Numbered from the stretch's first letter, positions 20,446-31,042 are shown. The stretch: DNA of 64,000 nucleotides from Phascolarctos cinereus (GCF_002099425.1 NW_018344037.1:5386001-5450000), one strand, 5' to 3'. The notes: generated from the letters alone by a model not told the origin. Numbers and translations: made by a program.

Positions 20446-21735
20446 TTAAGGTTAAGGCTAAAATTGTCCTCTCGGATTTCCCCAATGCTGACTTCCCACC
20501 AGTATCACATTCTCTGAGTAGCCTGTGGCTTTTTGGCAAGTTTACACAGTAAAACAATAACCAACAATAGCCCAATTATTTTAGTGGTAACCAAATTATG
20601 AAAAGTTGCTTGGCATAACTGATACAAAATGTTCACCAGTTTGAAACTTGAAACAAACCAATTACCAATCAGGTAACTTCAGTTTTGTTAAATACATTTC
20701 CAAATTACTTCACACAAAGAATCAACATCTTAACATTAACAGTTAAAACTATAACTTTAAAAAAGAGTGTGCTTACCTCGTACCCAAATTCTAGTTCAGA
20801 GGCCAACTTTTTTACCTTGAGCAGGATGTGCTAAACCTGGATGATGCTTCCAGGCAAAGGTTGCCCCAGGACCCAAAACCATTGCAAGTGGGGCCTATGC
20901 TGTAGCTGCTGCCGCACTGCCCTCCCTCCTTTCCCCAGGTTGGGGAGGGTGAAATCAAAGGTGAGGGGGAAAGGGTAAAACTCTTTTCTCCTATGAGAGG
21001 GGTTAACAGGTACTATTCTTGACTCAAGGGAAGGAAGTGGGAGAAAGGAATGACCAGGGTTGTGAGGAGGAGTTTCAAAACTCCTTAATGATCAATCACA
21101 AAACCTCCAGAATCTGCTAAGATATTTTCAGCTGTTCTAATTTTTCCTGTAACCTCCATGAAGGAGGATTCAGGGATGTAAGAGGGAAGGGAGTAAGTAA
21201 GCCCGATTGAACCAAAAAGCAACTGCAATTTTACCCAATTCCCTAGCACTGAGAGAATTGACAGAATTGAGCATACGCTTCCGTCCTTGTCCTCTATGCT
21301 GTGGAAGGTGTACCCAGGTCCATGGCCTCCAACCAACCCAGTAAACCAAGAGCCTGAGAATGTTAGGCTGAGTGTGAGACAGCCTCATAACTGTCTGCCT
21401 GAAAAGCACCTCCAAGCTTTGGTGCTTGGAGAGCAACCCAACTGGGTGGGGGAGGCTTACATTCTCTTGGCTGGAGAAGAACTTGGTATTAGGCAGTTTC
21501 CCCATATGGGCCACCAAAATGTTGAAGTTTAGGGGTTTATGGGTGCTGGGAGCCCAAAATCACAAGCGGGTTCTGCCTGAAGAATTCAACCCAAGCCTTC
21601 TTTCAGCCAAAAACAAGGTTTATTAGAATATCCATCATATTGGACAGACTCTTAAGGAGTCTGAATGTTGGTGAGCTATTGGCTACATTGTAAGAATCTA
21701 AGCAGTGGCTAGATTATAAGAATCTGAGCCAAATT
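20446..21735 (-). mobile_element. Partial class I endogenous retrovirus (fossil), minus strand
   Basis: A 5' LTR lies at the right (21520 to about 21735). A CCA-ended primer-binding-site-like stretch (21499-21516) sits next to it, and leader or internal sequence runs left to about 20446. The internal part shares blocks with 47960-48870 inside the larger ERV (for example ggctaaaattgtcctctc), so both belong to related families. No second LTR was found. Fossil and incomplete, with no usable coding region. Confidence 0.6.
21520..21735 (-). repeat. LTR of the partial ERV
   Basis: The plus strand starts tgttgaagtttaggggttta, so the sense LTR ends in CA. A polyadenylation-type signal lies in sense orientation inside gaataaaccttg-like sequence near 21618-21630. 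The outer end near 21735 is approximate. An LTR piece of the same family is at 29882-30012. Confidence 0.6.
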
Positions 21736-21739
21736 TATT

Positions 21740-22092
21740 CATTTTTAACATATCAGGTCTTTATACTTATCCCTAATAAAATTCATCTTAATAATTTTGG
21801 CCAACATTTATTTGCTACAAAAGTAATTTGAAATTCTATTATGGAATGGGTTTAATTATTCTTCCTACGTTCATGTCACTTACAAATCTGAAAAGCATAT
21901 CTTCATCTAAATCATTTCTAAAATGTATAACAGATAGGGGCCAAAAATAGATTCCTATGGGACTTCTCTAGAAACTTCTCCCCTGAATGACAGTGACTTC
22001 TCCTTTTTTTGCATCTGGAATTTCAACCAGTTCAGGATCTAGTCAACTGTAATATGATCTAGATTATTAGTGTGGGTTAGTCAGATTAATTA
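21740..22092 (+). mobile_element. CR1/L3 LINE fragment
   Basis: Contains acttacaaatctgaaaagca, aacagataggggccaaaaat, agattcctatgggacttctc, caaccagttcaggatctagt. This is the CR1/L3 segment that precedes the one at 20195-20445 in sense order, so the pieces are not collinear. Confidence 0.65.
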
Positions 22093-22231
22093 ATGCTTTG
22101 GGTCCTGAGAGAAGTAGTTCCAAAAGGTTAATTTAAAAAAGAAGTATCATAGCAATAAGATTTGGCCTACTAATATGACTAAACCTACAGTAAAGCAGGC
22201 ACTGAATGGAAAGGAAATATAAAAGATAGGC

Positions 22232-22345
22232 TTATAAGATCATGGAGTTACAGATGAAAGGGGACTTAAAAGCTAGTCCTACTCCATCCACTGACATGAA
22301 GAAACAGAGGTCCAGAGAGATTAAATGACTTTTATTCAACATCTT
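22232..22345 (-). mobile_element. SINE fragment, antisense
   Basis: agatcatggagttacagatg, ctccatccactgacatgaag and agaggtccagagagattaaa form the antisense of the MAR1-like tail and CORE. Confidence 0.6.
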
Positions 22346-22567
22346 TGTTGGAGCATCAATTAAACTATGACTATTATAATTCATTTGATGACTCTAGTTT
22401 GTAGTAATTATGAGCTTCCCTGTGACAGGTATAAGGATATATTTGTTCTTTAGAATTTTCCTGAATTCATGTCATCCTTCTGGGAAGATAAATGAAAATG
22501 CTATTGTTTGCTAGAAAATACTCAGGTGTTCATGGAGTGTGAATGTGTGTTTGTGTGTGTATGTGTA

Positions 22568-22811
22568 TGGCAACTAGGAGGTAGAGTGGATAGAGTACCA
22601 GGTCTGAAGTCAGCAAGACTAATCTTCAGAAGTTCAAATCTAGCCTCAGATACTTACCAGCTGTGTACACCTGGGCAAATCACTTAACCCTCTTTACCTC
22701 AGTTTCTCATCTGTAAAATGAGTTGGAGAAGGAAATAGCTAAGCACTCTAGTATCTTTATCAAGAAAACCCTAAAATAGGGTCACTAAGAATTGGACATG
22801 ACTGAAAGGAC
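22568..22811 (+). mobile_element. tRNA-derived SINE, full length, RTE-like tail
   Basis: Head ggcaactaggaggtagagtg, tagcctcagatacttaccag, cctgggcaaatcacttaacc and cagtttctcatctgtaaaat, then the tail agaaaaccctaaaatagggt, ggacatgactgaaaggactc, aacaacaact. A short TG tract precedes it and a long microsatellite follows. Confidence 0.85.
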
Positions 22812-23072
22812 TCAACAACAACTATATGTATATGTGTATGAATATGTGTGTAAGCACATACAGATACATGCACTTACATGTATGGATATGTACATACATG
22901 TAGCTATACACATGTACACATGTGTACCTACACACATGTACATACTCACATTATACACACATATACATATACAAATAAATGCATGCATATATGAATACAT
23001 ATGTATATACACACAGACATACACACATATATACATATTCATGTATATACACACTTGCGTGTGTGTTGGGCT
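22812..23072. repeat. Long ATGT/ACAC/CATA compound microsatellite
   Basis: Grows straight out of the preceding SINE tail: tatatgtatatgtgtatg, then acatacatg, cacacatgtaca and acacacatatatac units. The open frames across it are translated repeat. Confidence 0.9.
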
Positions 23073-23369
23073 TTTTTTCCCCTCGTGTAGGGATGTCTGC
23101 GCATTACATATTGGTTTTCCTTTCTATAGAAGCTAAACTGGTCATCATATGTAGCAACCCAGGGAAAAGTTGCTTGCACCTTTGTCAAAGGTCCTTTTAC
23201 GTCTCTGAGAGAACATCCCAAGGCTATCCCTCTGGCAATGGTCAGGTAATTTAAAGTCAGATATCCCTGGGAATATTCATGTGCATATTGATTAGTTACC
23301 ATCATCCATATCAATATAGTTTTAAAACATCTTCCTATCTATGTCTTTCATTCCTGAAACTAGCCAAGT

Positions 23370-23556
23370 TCTCCTTTGTTTTGAACTAGATATCAGGAAC
23401 TCCTGGTTTTAAATTCTCTTATTTCAGTCACTTGCTACCTCTGTGACTCTAGTTATATTTAACTTCCCTTGACCTTAATTATCTCATCTGCAAAATGAGG
23501 AATCTAGAGAGGATGATTTCAAATATCCCTTCTACCTCTAAATATATGATCCAATA
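23370..23556 (+). mobile_element. CORE-SINE, MAR1-like tail
   Basis: gaactcctggttttaaattc, ctctgtgactctagttatat, attatctcatctgcaaaatg and the tail aaatatcccttctacctcta, aatatatgatccaataa. Confidence 0.7.
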
Positions 23557-23621
23557 ATACTGTGAAGTTCATGAATGAGTATATACTTGGGCCCCCAGAG
23601 AGCTCTGAAGACAATAGCTAA

Positions 23622-23699
23622 GATTTCACCAATATTATTTTACCATTTTTAGCTAACTTGAGGTCCTGTGGGGATGGGTATGTGATGAAACAACAATGT
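23622..23699. repeat. Direct repeat, left copy (78 bp)
   Basis: Contains ttaccatttttagctaactt, gaggtcctgtggggatgggt and gtgatgaaacaacaa. It matches 25096-25173 in the same orientation at roughly 92 percent by eye, 1.47 kb away. Confidence 0.85.
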
Positions 23700-24485
23700 T
23701 AGTGTTGTTGCATGTTAGTATGTTGTATGTTAGTAGCTCTAGAAGAGACTTGGGGTTATGGGAAGCATTCTATCCCTTGGCCTCTCAACTACCTCAGTCA
23801 ATTAGAAATCATAAAGCATGGATCTGGAACATAACGAAAAAAATAACACCTTGCTTCTTAACCAAACACCACATTAAAAACTGGAAAAACAGGGAAGCAT
23901 TCCTCACATATGTAGCAGATTGGAATTTTATTGCACAAAAGAAAAATAAATTGAGAGATAATGTTAGGAGATGCTATATCATAGGAAAACTATATCATAA
24001 TTTCTATCTTTAGACCTCCTGAGACTTTAGTCAGTGTTTAAAATATTTTTAATGATTCTCATTTGGACAAACAAGTGTTATCTGCAGACCTTCTCTTTTT
24101 GCTTCAGTAAACGGAACGTTTTTGCTTACTTTTTGTCAGGCATTGTAATAAGATTACCCCCATAATCATTCATTTGCATTTTGCATCAAATATAGGAATT
24201 AGTGTGAATAGGAAAAACTAATTTAATATCCTCGTTTTAAGACATGTGGTATAGGATTCACAAAAAAAAATCTTTCATATGGCAAGGATGAGATTTAAAC
24301 TAAGAATAACCTTACTATAAATCCAATATGTTCATCTATCTTTGAATTTCTGCTCACTCCCTGGAGGAGCAGGGGAGCAGTCATGATAATTCAAGTGAAA
24401 CTGCTGATTATGACAATATATCTAAAAGTCTAAATCACACAGTAAACTGAGGCCACAGGGTGGAATTTAACTCAGATATCACCTG
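23700..24485. other. Unassigned DNA
   Basis: No gene recognised. The 105-codon frame at 23696-24013 has no family resemblance I can see and lies in AT-rich DNA, so it is probably chance. Confidence 0.45.
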
Positions 24486-24489
24486 ATTC

Positions 24490-25095
24490 ACCATATAATG
24501 GGACATGAATCTTTTGCCAACCCACCCAAAAATTATCATACAACTTTTGAGGGCATCAAATGATAGAGACACAAACACCTGCCAAGACAGTGTATGGGTG
24601 TTCAAGGAAGACTAGTACCTCTGCTGTGAGGGCTGCTGAACCCTTTTCAAGGCTGCTTTCTACTGTTGGTATCCAACTGCCACCCAACTACCATTTGTGA
24701 CTCCAAAAACTGCAGCATGTGAAGTGGCCACACCCCACTAAATCATTTTGGCAGACAGCCTAAACTAGGTTGAGAATAGCCATGAGGCCTCAAACCCATT
24801 GGTGAGTCAGGGAGGCATCTGTCCCAAGCATATGAAGACTTCCCCCAGTGGAATGGACAGATAAGGGAAAAAAAAATGTTCCAATGGGCCATGAAGATGG
24901 AGGAAGCAGGTGCTGTGGAGCACCTAAAGCTGGGTTAGACTTCAGAGACTCCATCCCACTACATCCCAGGCCATTGCTAATCATCTTGACTTTTGTCTTG
25001 CCGCTGGACTCTGATGACTCAGGAAGAGAAGAGTGAGGCCAACAACTTTAAGAAACTCTGCCTCACTAAACTCCAATTTAATTGCAAGTCAAAAG
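24490..25095 (+). mobile_element. RTE-tailed non-autonomous repeat, 3'-truncated
   Basis: The 3' part (ctggactctgatgactcagg, agtgaggccaacaactttaa, ctgcctcactaaactccaat, ttgcaagtcaaaagatatca) is collinear with 17100-17190 of the complete element at 16645. The 5' part (gtgaagtggccacaccccac, caggtgctgtggagcaccta) is different. The terminal tgatgtcat...gaaggac segment is missing because the copy ends where the direct repeat at 25096 begins. Confidence 0.55.
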
Positions 25096-25173
25096 ATATC
25101 ACCAATACTATTTTACCATTTTTAGCTAACTTGAGGTCCTGTGGTGATGGGTAAGTGATGAAACAACAAGTGT
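25096..25173. repeat. Direct repeat, right copy (78 bp)
   Basis: Partner of 23622-23699. It starts exactly where the RTE-tailed repeat stops. Confidence 0.85.
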
Positions 25174-25410
25174 GGATATACTAGGAGCCATAGTCACAGT
25201 CCTGTACACAAGTGGTCAAGGCTATAGGATCCTCTTCACATTGGCCTGAAGCAGCAGTGAGATTTGACAGCCCCCTGGATTTTTAAGGACTACACTATTC
25301 ACATCCTGGCAATAGGAAAAGGCTAGAAAAGGTGACCTAAAAATTGTTTGCTTTACCTCACCTAACCATGGCCTGCTTATTGTGGCAAGTGGACATCCTA
25401 CCCTGCAGTC

Positions 25411-25413
<3 letters not shown>
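25174..25413. other. Unassigned DNA before the RTE-like LINE
   Basis: Could be the 5' leader of the LINE that follows, but I have no motif to prove it. Confidence 0.35.
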
Positions 25414-25468
<55 letters not shown>

Positions 25469-25540
25469 TACACACACACACACAGACACAGAGATGTGTG
25501 TGCACTCACACACACACACACACACACACGCACAGAGAAA
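25414..25540. repeat. (CA)n microsatellite with interruptions
   Basis: An uninterrupted CA run at 25414-25466 (26 units), then gata, further CA runs and a gcgca variant. Frames here give only Thr-His or Cys-Val repeats. Confidence 0.95.
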
Positions 25541-25769
25541 TATACAGATATTTTTGTGAAGATAACTCCACTCACTATTTCTATATGGAATGTGCACACA
25601 TTTATGAAAAACAAGAAACCCAGTAGACTTGAAAATGAACAGTTCCTGTTGTGATAGCACTCAGAAAATATAGTTTCAAATAGTAGCCCTGAGTGAAACA
25701 AGGCTGGTTAATGAAGACCAGTTTACTTAATTTGGAACTGAATACATGTTTTTCTGTAGTGGTTGCAGA

Positions 25770-26400
25770 AATAGTGAACCCCATGAAGCTGGCATAGGTT
25801 TCATAATAAAAATTAATCTAGTCAACAAGCTTGACAGAAAAGGAGTGAACAATAGGCTCATAACAATGTGATTCCCACTTGCAGGAAAGTGCCACTCCAA
25901 CATCATTAGTGCTTTTGTTATTGCCATGATGAATGCTGATGCAGTCAAAGAAAAATTTATGAAGATCTAGACACCCTCATTATCAATGCACTGAAAGAGG
26001 ACAAGCTTATAATTCTGGATGACTGTAATGCCAGACTAGGCACAGGACATTAGACATAGCAAGGAGTCCTTGGGAGGAATGGAGTCAGAAACAGCAACAG
26101 AAATGGTCAGTTAGGACTAAAGACTTGTGTGTCTCATGACCTTCTCTTCACCAACACTGTCTTCCATTTATCTAAACACAATAAAAATTCCATAGATACA
26201 CTCACACAGTAAACATTGGCATTTAATAGACTGTATCATTTTAAGGGGAAGACACAGACAGGATGTGAGAGTGACAAAGGCACAGAGTGCTGTACTGATC
26301 ATAGACTTATCCTCTTCAAGATTTACATTCAACAAAAACAGCAGCCCCAAGGCAAGATGACTACTAGAAGACTTAATATCAAGAGATTAAAGGGCTTCTC
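25770..26400 (+). pseudogene. RTE-like APE endonuclease relic
   Basis: The block KEDKLIILDDCNARLG (about 25993-26040) corresponds to the DKLIILGDFNARVG motif of this LINE type, with the catalytic GD changed to DD. The closing motif TDHRLI (26297-26315) keeps the Asp-His pair of APE-type nucleases, followed by PQGKMTTRRLNIKRLK. Several stops lie between. In life this domain would nick target DNA to start reverse transcription. Confidence 0.72.
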
Positions 26401-26939
26401 CCTTTGTGAACAGTTTTGTTGCTAAATTGGCTGGAAAGCTGAGCCAATACACAGTTGGTAGTAGTGGAGCAGAAAATGAGTAAGCAGCTTTCAGTAATTT
26501 GTTGTACAACATTTTTCCTCATCTGGTCCAGAACGCTCACAAACATCGTTTGGTTTAATGAAAATGATAGGGAAATCTGGAAGCTGCTAAATGAAAAACA
26601 AGGACTCCACAGGGTTTACCACCAGGATATTTCATCTGTCTCCAAGAAGGCAGCATTTAACCTCATCAAAAGAAACGTGCAAATGGAGCTTAGGGACATG
26701 CAGCATTCTTGGCTGAGTAAGAAGGCAGATGAAATTCAGTTTTACACTGATATTAACAATCCAAAGTGCTTTTATGGTGCCCTGAACGTCATTTATGTCC
26801 CAAAGGCCTATAGTACATTTCAATTATACAGGGCTAATGCAGCCACATTGATTAGTGATAAGGTCATCATACTGGAAAGATAGGCTAAACACTTCCATAG
26901 TGTTCTCAACAGACCATTATCAACCAATGCTGAAGCTAT

Positions 26940-27870
26940 TGACCATATACTTCAGGTTGAAGTCAATCCCTCTCTAAAAGAAATTCCAACTAAAGAAGAG
27001 GTTTTAAATGCCATTAGGCTTCTTTCTTGTGGCAAAGTAACTAGTGCTGATTCTATTCAAGCTGAGATTTACAAGGTAGGGAGTCCACTGTTCTAAAATC
27101 TGATTTCAGTTTATACAGCAAGAAGATGTTATCCACCAGGAGGTCCAGGATGCCTCCATTGTCCTTCCCTATCAAGTTAAAAGAAATAGGTTGTCCTGTG
27201 ACAATTACAAGGGCGTCTTTCTCTTAGTCATTGATAGCAAGATTCTTGCTAGAATCCTCTTTATCAGCTGACCCTTCATTCAGGAGGTCATTTATCTACC
27301 TGAGAGCCAGTGTGGCTTCAGAAAGGGCCAAGTAGTCATTGATATGGTGTTTCCTACCCAAAAACTCCAGGAGAAAAGCCAGGAACAAATAGGTCTATAC
27401 ACAATGTTTATCATTTTCACCAAGGTCTTTGATACTGTCAGTTATGAGGGCTTGTGGAAGATCATGGTAAAAATCTGGTTTCCCAGAAAAGTTCATCAGT
27501 ATTATATGCCAGTTCCATAATTGCATGCTTGCAAGGTTCTGGAAAATTAATGATTCTTTCATGCTTTCCCAGTTACTAATGGAGTGAAGCAGGGCTGTGT
27601 ACTTGCTTACATGCTTTTTAGCTTGATGTTTTCAGTAATGTTGTCAGATGCCTTAAACAAGGATGAAAATAGCATCAAGTTCAGCTACCATAAGGACAGT
27701 AAATTATTTAACTTGAAAAAGCTACCAGAGAAGATTACAGTGGAGACACACAAGTCTTTAGTATTAATTAAATTTTGTTTTCAAATGATTGGGTATTCAA
27801 TGCAGCCTTGGAGGCTGAGATGCACAGTGTGTCTCTGCTGCCTGTGCTAATTTTGTCCTGACAATTAACA
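26940..27870 (+). pseudogene. RTE-like reverse transcriptase relic
   Basis: Recognisable RT blocks are ESQCGFRKGQ (about 27304-27333), a motif A region with KVFDTVSYEGLWKIM (27422-27466) and motif B GVKQGCVLAYMLFS (27581-27622). Motif C is read as LFSND in place of the catalytic FADD, followed by NAALEAEMH (27770-27820). The pieces sit in different frames, and the motif C change alone would abolish polymerase activity. Confidence 0.75.
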
Positions 27871-28051
27871 CCAAGAAAACAGAGGTTCTCCACCAGCCAA
27901 AACCACACCATCTACATAAGGAATGCTTAGTTAGAGCAATAAATAAATAGACAGATAGATTGATAAATTAAATGCTGCGGAAAAGTTCAATTACTTTGGA
28001 AGTATACTTTCCAGAGATGTCCACACAGATGATGAGGTTGACACATACATT

Positions 28052-28342
28052 GTGGGAACTAGTTCAGTGTTTGACAAGCTCCAAAAGAGTGTGTGGGAGA
28101 AAAGAAGTATTAAGCTGTCTACCAAACTGAAAGTCTATAGTGGCATTGTGCTGACCTACTTATATGCTTGTGAAACCTGGACAGTATACCAGTGCCATGT
28201 GAAGAAACTGAATCACTTCCATTTGAATTGTGATAGGAAGCTTCTTAAGATTAGCTGGCAAAATATGGTATGGGACGTGGAGGTCCTTTATGGAGCTGAA
28301 CTGCCAAGCATTCAAATTCTACTGAAGACAGTGCAACTTTGA
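28052..28342 (+). pseudogene. RTE-like C-terminal region, 96-codon open piece
   Basis: Open stretch with KLQKSVWEKRSIKLSTKLKV, YACETWTVYQCHVKKLNHFH and WDVEVLYGAELPSIQILL, matching the post-RT domain of the same LINE. Downstream at about 28665-28700 a fragment ISLISHSQTH looks like the end of a C2H2 finger that this LINE family carries at its C-terminus; the cysteines are lost. Confidence 0.78.
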
Positions 28343-28774
28343 TAGACTGGCCTTATTATTCAAATGTCAAACATACATTTACCTAAAAACTATTTTATAA
28401 AGAACTCACATAAGGAAAGCAGAGTTCAGAAGTCATACAAGGACACTCTCAAGGTCTCTCTGAAGAATCTTGCAATTTATTTTGAGACATGAGAGATACT
28501 TGCACAGGAACAGCCAGCATAGCATGCCTCATCAAAGAAGGTGTTATGCTTAATAAGCAAAGCAAAATTGCAATAGCTTAAAAGAAACATGAGACGCACA
28601 AATTTAGTGACATCTGCACTCCAAATATCCATAGGAATTATTTGTTCCTGACTTCTGAGTTTATATCAGTCTGATCAGCCACAGTCAGACACACTATATC
28701 TTGACCACAACATAGTGATATCATTTTGGTCCTCTTCAAGCACAAAGGATGAGAATCAACCAAACAACCTGCCA

Positions 28775-28985
28775 AAAGAGCCAATTCTATTTTTAGACAA
28801 TATCAGTACTTAAGACATATTTTCCATAAATAGCTTATCCTTTGGCTCTCTATAACTTTCATCCATTACTTCTAGTTCTAATTTTGAGGCTAACAAAAAT
28901 GAATATAATTCTTCTTCCATGTGACATACATTTGAATACTTGAAGGTTGGTGGTCTTCTCTCTGACCATGCTTCACACCAAATCT
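28775..28985 (+). mobile_element. CR1/L3 LINE 3' fragment
   Basis: gccaattctatttttagaca, ttctagttctaattttgagg, tcttcttccatgtgacatac, atttgaatacttgaaggttg: the CR1/L3 3' order. Confidence 0.65.
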
Positions 28986-29039
28986 TTTCTTACTATGCCA
29001 CTCTGTCACTCCTCCCGCAGCTGCTGGAGAAGCTAAGCC

Positions 29040-29410
29040 TGTAGGAGCTATTCCATTCATATTAAAGACTTTTCCCCTGTAAGACCCTAATGTTCTGACT
29101 AATGAGAGTAGATCATTTCTTACTGATCTCAGATTCCAAATGCCAGATCAGGCTTCAAACTAGTTGTCTTCCTTTCATAAGGTTACACATACACTGCTTC
29201 TTTACCGCTTTTAATTCTTTCTTTAATATTCAAAATACTACTATCACTAATTTTGGAAAAGCCACAAAAGTTGCCTGTCCAATGGCTACACTAAAGATCC
29301 CTCTTACTTCTGAGATCAATTTTTTTCCCCTAATAACTACTTTATTCTATTGGCTATCTCACCAACTAGAATGTAAGCTTCTTGAGGAAACACTATTCTA
29401 GATAGAGTAA
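29040..29410 (+). mobile_element. Possible L2 3' fragment
   Basis: The segment ctagaatgtaagcttcttga, gaggaaacactattctag (29367-29402) resembles the L2 line ctagactgtaagctccttgagg. The upstream part is too diverged to judge. Confidence 0.4.
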
Positions 29411-29474
29411 AGGATAGGGTAAAAAAAAATTATTATTTTCTTCATTCTATATGCTTCTATTTCTGTAGCCTAAA

Positions 29475-29625
29475 TGTGTATATACATATATATATATATA
29501 TATATATTAGATATATAGATATATACACACATATATATATGTATATATATATATATATTCATATATATGTGTGTGTGTGTGTTATATGTGTATATATATA
29601 TATGTGTATATGTATATATGTTTCT
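29475..29625. repeat. (TA)n/(ATGT)n microsatellite
   Basis: tatatatatatatatatatt, atatatgtatatatata and gtgtgtgtgtgtta units. Confidence 0.9.
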
Positions 29626-29649
29626 GCCATGCCACGTTGTTGATTCATA

Positions 29650-29881
29650 TTGAATATTCATTAACTAACTCCCCTTAGAAACTTTATTTTCATAAATCAA
29701 GGTCCCAACAATATCTTCCTTTACTGTGTCTTACATTGTAGATTTTTTTTGACCCAAATGAAGGATCTTATAATTGTCCCTCTAAAGTTTTGTCATATTA
29801 GATATTGCCCATCTTTCTATATTGTCATGATCTTTTATGGCTCTTTACTCTATTTTCTAATATTTTAGTTAACCCTTTATA
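29650..29881 (+). mobile_element. CR1/L3 LINE fragment
   Basis: gacccaaatgaaggatctta, aattgtccctctaaagtttt, gatattgcccatctttctat, tcatgatcttttatggctct fit the CR1/L3 3' coding and UTR order. The piece stops at an LTR fragment. Confidence 0.68.
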
Positions 29882-30012
29882 TATTTTTTTTCAGCCAAAG
29901 ACAAGGTTTATTATAACATCCATCACATTGGACAGACTCTTAAGGAGTCTGAACATTAGTAAGCTATTGGCTTATTGGCTAGATTTTAATGACTAGATTA
30001 TAAAAATCAGAG
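29882..30012 (-). repeat. LTR fragment (same family as 21520-21735)
   Basis: cagccaaagacaaggtttat, catccatcacattggacaga, ctcttaaggagtctgaacat match 21604-21670 almost base for base. Only part of the LTR is present, and no internal retroviral sequence adjoins it. Confidence 0.75.
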
Positions 30013-30090
30013 CACTAAATGATGAAGTTACTTACCCAGGTTCATTTAGTTAGTACATGGCAAATAACAATATAATCAATCTCTCTCACC
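30013..30090 (-). mobile_element. MIR fragment, antisense
   Basis: aatgatgaagttacttaccc, aggttcatttagttagtaca resembles the antisense MIR core. Confidence 0.4.
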
Positions 30091-30315
30091 TTTGCCCTTT
30101 AAGTATTTATAGAAGACATCTATAATGCACACTTGTACACTACCACCAATGTTTTCTCTATATATTAAATATGCCTATTTCAAGTTCTTCCCTTTAAAAT
30201 GGATATATCAGGTGAAATGTCTGTGGTGGTCTTCTTAACTGAGTGCTGCTCAATATTTTCACTATGACTTGTATGGAATAAATATTCATATTTTTCATGT
30301 CTACTCCACATAGAG

Positions 30316-31042
30316 AAGAGGAATTAAGAAGCCTTGATAAAGGTGAAAAGGAGAGTATAAAGCTAGTTTGAAGCTTACCATAAAATAATCACTAAGATCT
30401 CAGCAACTAGTTCCATTATTTCCTGGCAAAGAGGAGAAAAATGGAAGCAGAGTCAGATTTTATATTCTTATGGTCAAAGATCACTGCAGGTGGCAACTGC
30501 AGCCATGAAATTAAAAGATGTTTGCTCCTTGGAAGGAAAACTATGGCATATATGGAGCATGCTAAAAAGCAGAGACATCACCTTGGCAACAAGGGCCCAT
30601 ATAGTGAAAGCTATGGTTTTTTTGTTGTTTTTGTTTTTGTTTTTCCAGTAGCAATGTATGACTGTGAGAACTGGATTGTAAGGAAAGCTGAGTGCCACAG
30701 AATTGGTGCTTTCAAGACTTTTGAGAGTCCCTTGGATTGCAAGGAGATCAAATCAATCAATAAAGAAATTAATTCAGGCTATTCACTGAAAGGTCAAATA
30801 CTGAAGCTGAAGCTTAAATACATTGGCCACATAAGGAGAAGATGAGACTCATTGGAAAAGACCCTAATATTGGGAAGATTGAAGGGAAAAGGAAAAGGGG
30901 ATGGCAGAGGATGAGATGATAGATAGTGTCATGGAAACAATGAACAGGAGCTTGGACAGACGTTGAGAGAGAGTGGAGGATAGAAGGGTCCATAAGGTCA
31001 TGAAAAGTCATACAGGACTGAATGACTGAAGAGCAACAAACC
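30316..31042 (+). mobile_element. BovB-type RTE LINE 3' end
   Basis: Encodes the C-terminal part of the BovB/RTE protein: FIFLWSKITAGGNCSHEIKR (30459-30518), then CENWIVRKAECHRIGAFK, KEINSGYSLKGQILKLKL and YIGHIRRR (up to 30845). Downstream come GKIEGKRKRG-like sequence and the 3' end gtcatacaggactgaatgac, tgaagagcaacaaacc. An open frame of 134 codons spans 30441-30845, but it includes a T-rich insert (30619-30647) translated as Phe/Val residues inside the domain. 5'-truncated and dead. A different clade from the LINE at 25720. Confidence 0.88.

Larger units (their letters stand above)
25720..28762 (+). mobile_element. Decayed RTE-like LINE (APE endonuclease and RT)
   Basis: About 3 kb of one retrotransposon. 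In order: endonuclease relic (25770-26400), linker, reverse transcriptase (about 26940-27870), C-terminal region (28000-28350), a possible zinc-finger tail and a 3' end (28700-28760: gatatcattttggtcctctt). The protein blocks match the vertebrate LINE type whose C-terminus reads YACETWTVYQ...LNHFH. I place it near RTE/RTEX, but the clade is from memory. Many stops and frame changes; long dead. The tail matches the short copy at 56925 and the non-autonomous element at 16645. Confidence 0.78.

Noticed and set aside
21085-21532. Overlapping frames of 81-115 codons near the ERV primer-binding site
   Set aside because: They overlap on both strands, match nothing I know and lie in the ERV leader; probably chance in GC-richer DNA.
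25222-25701. 159-codon minus-strand frame
   Set aside because: Half of it is the (CA)n array read as Cys-Val; the remainder has no family match.
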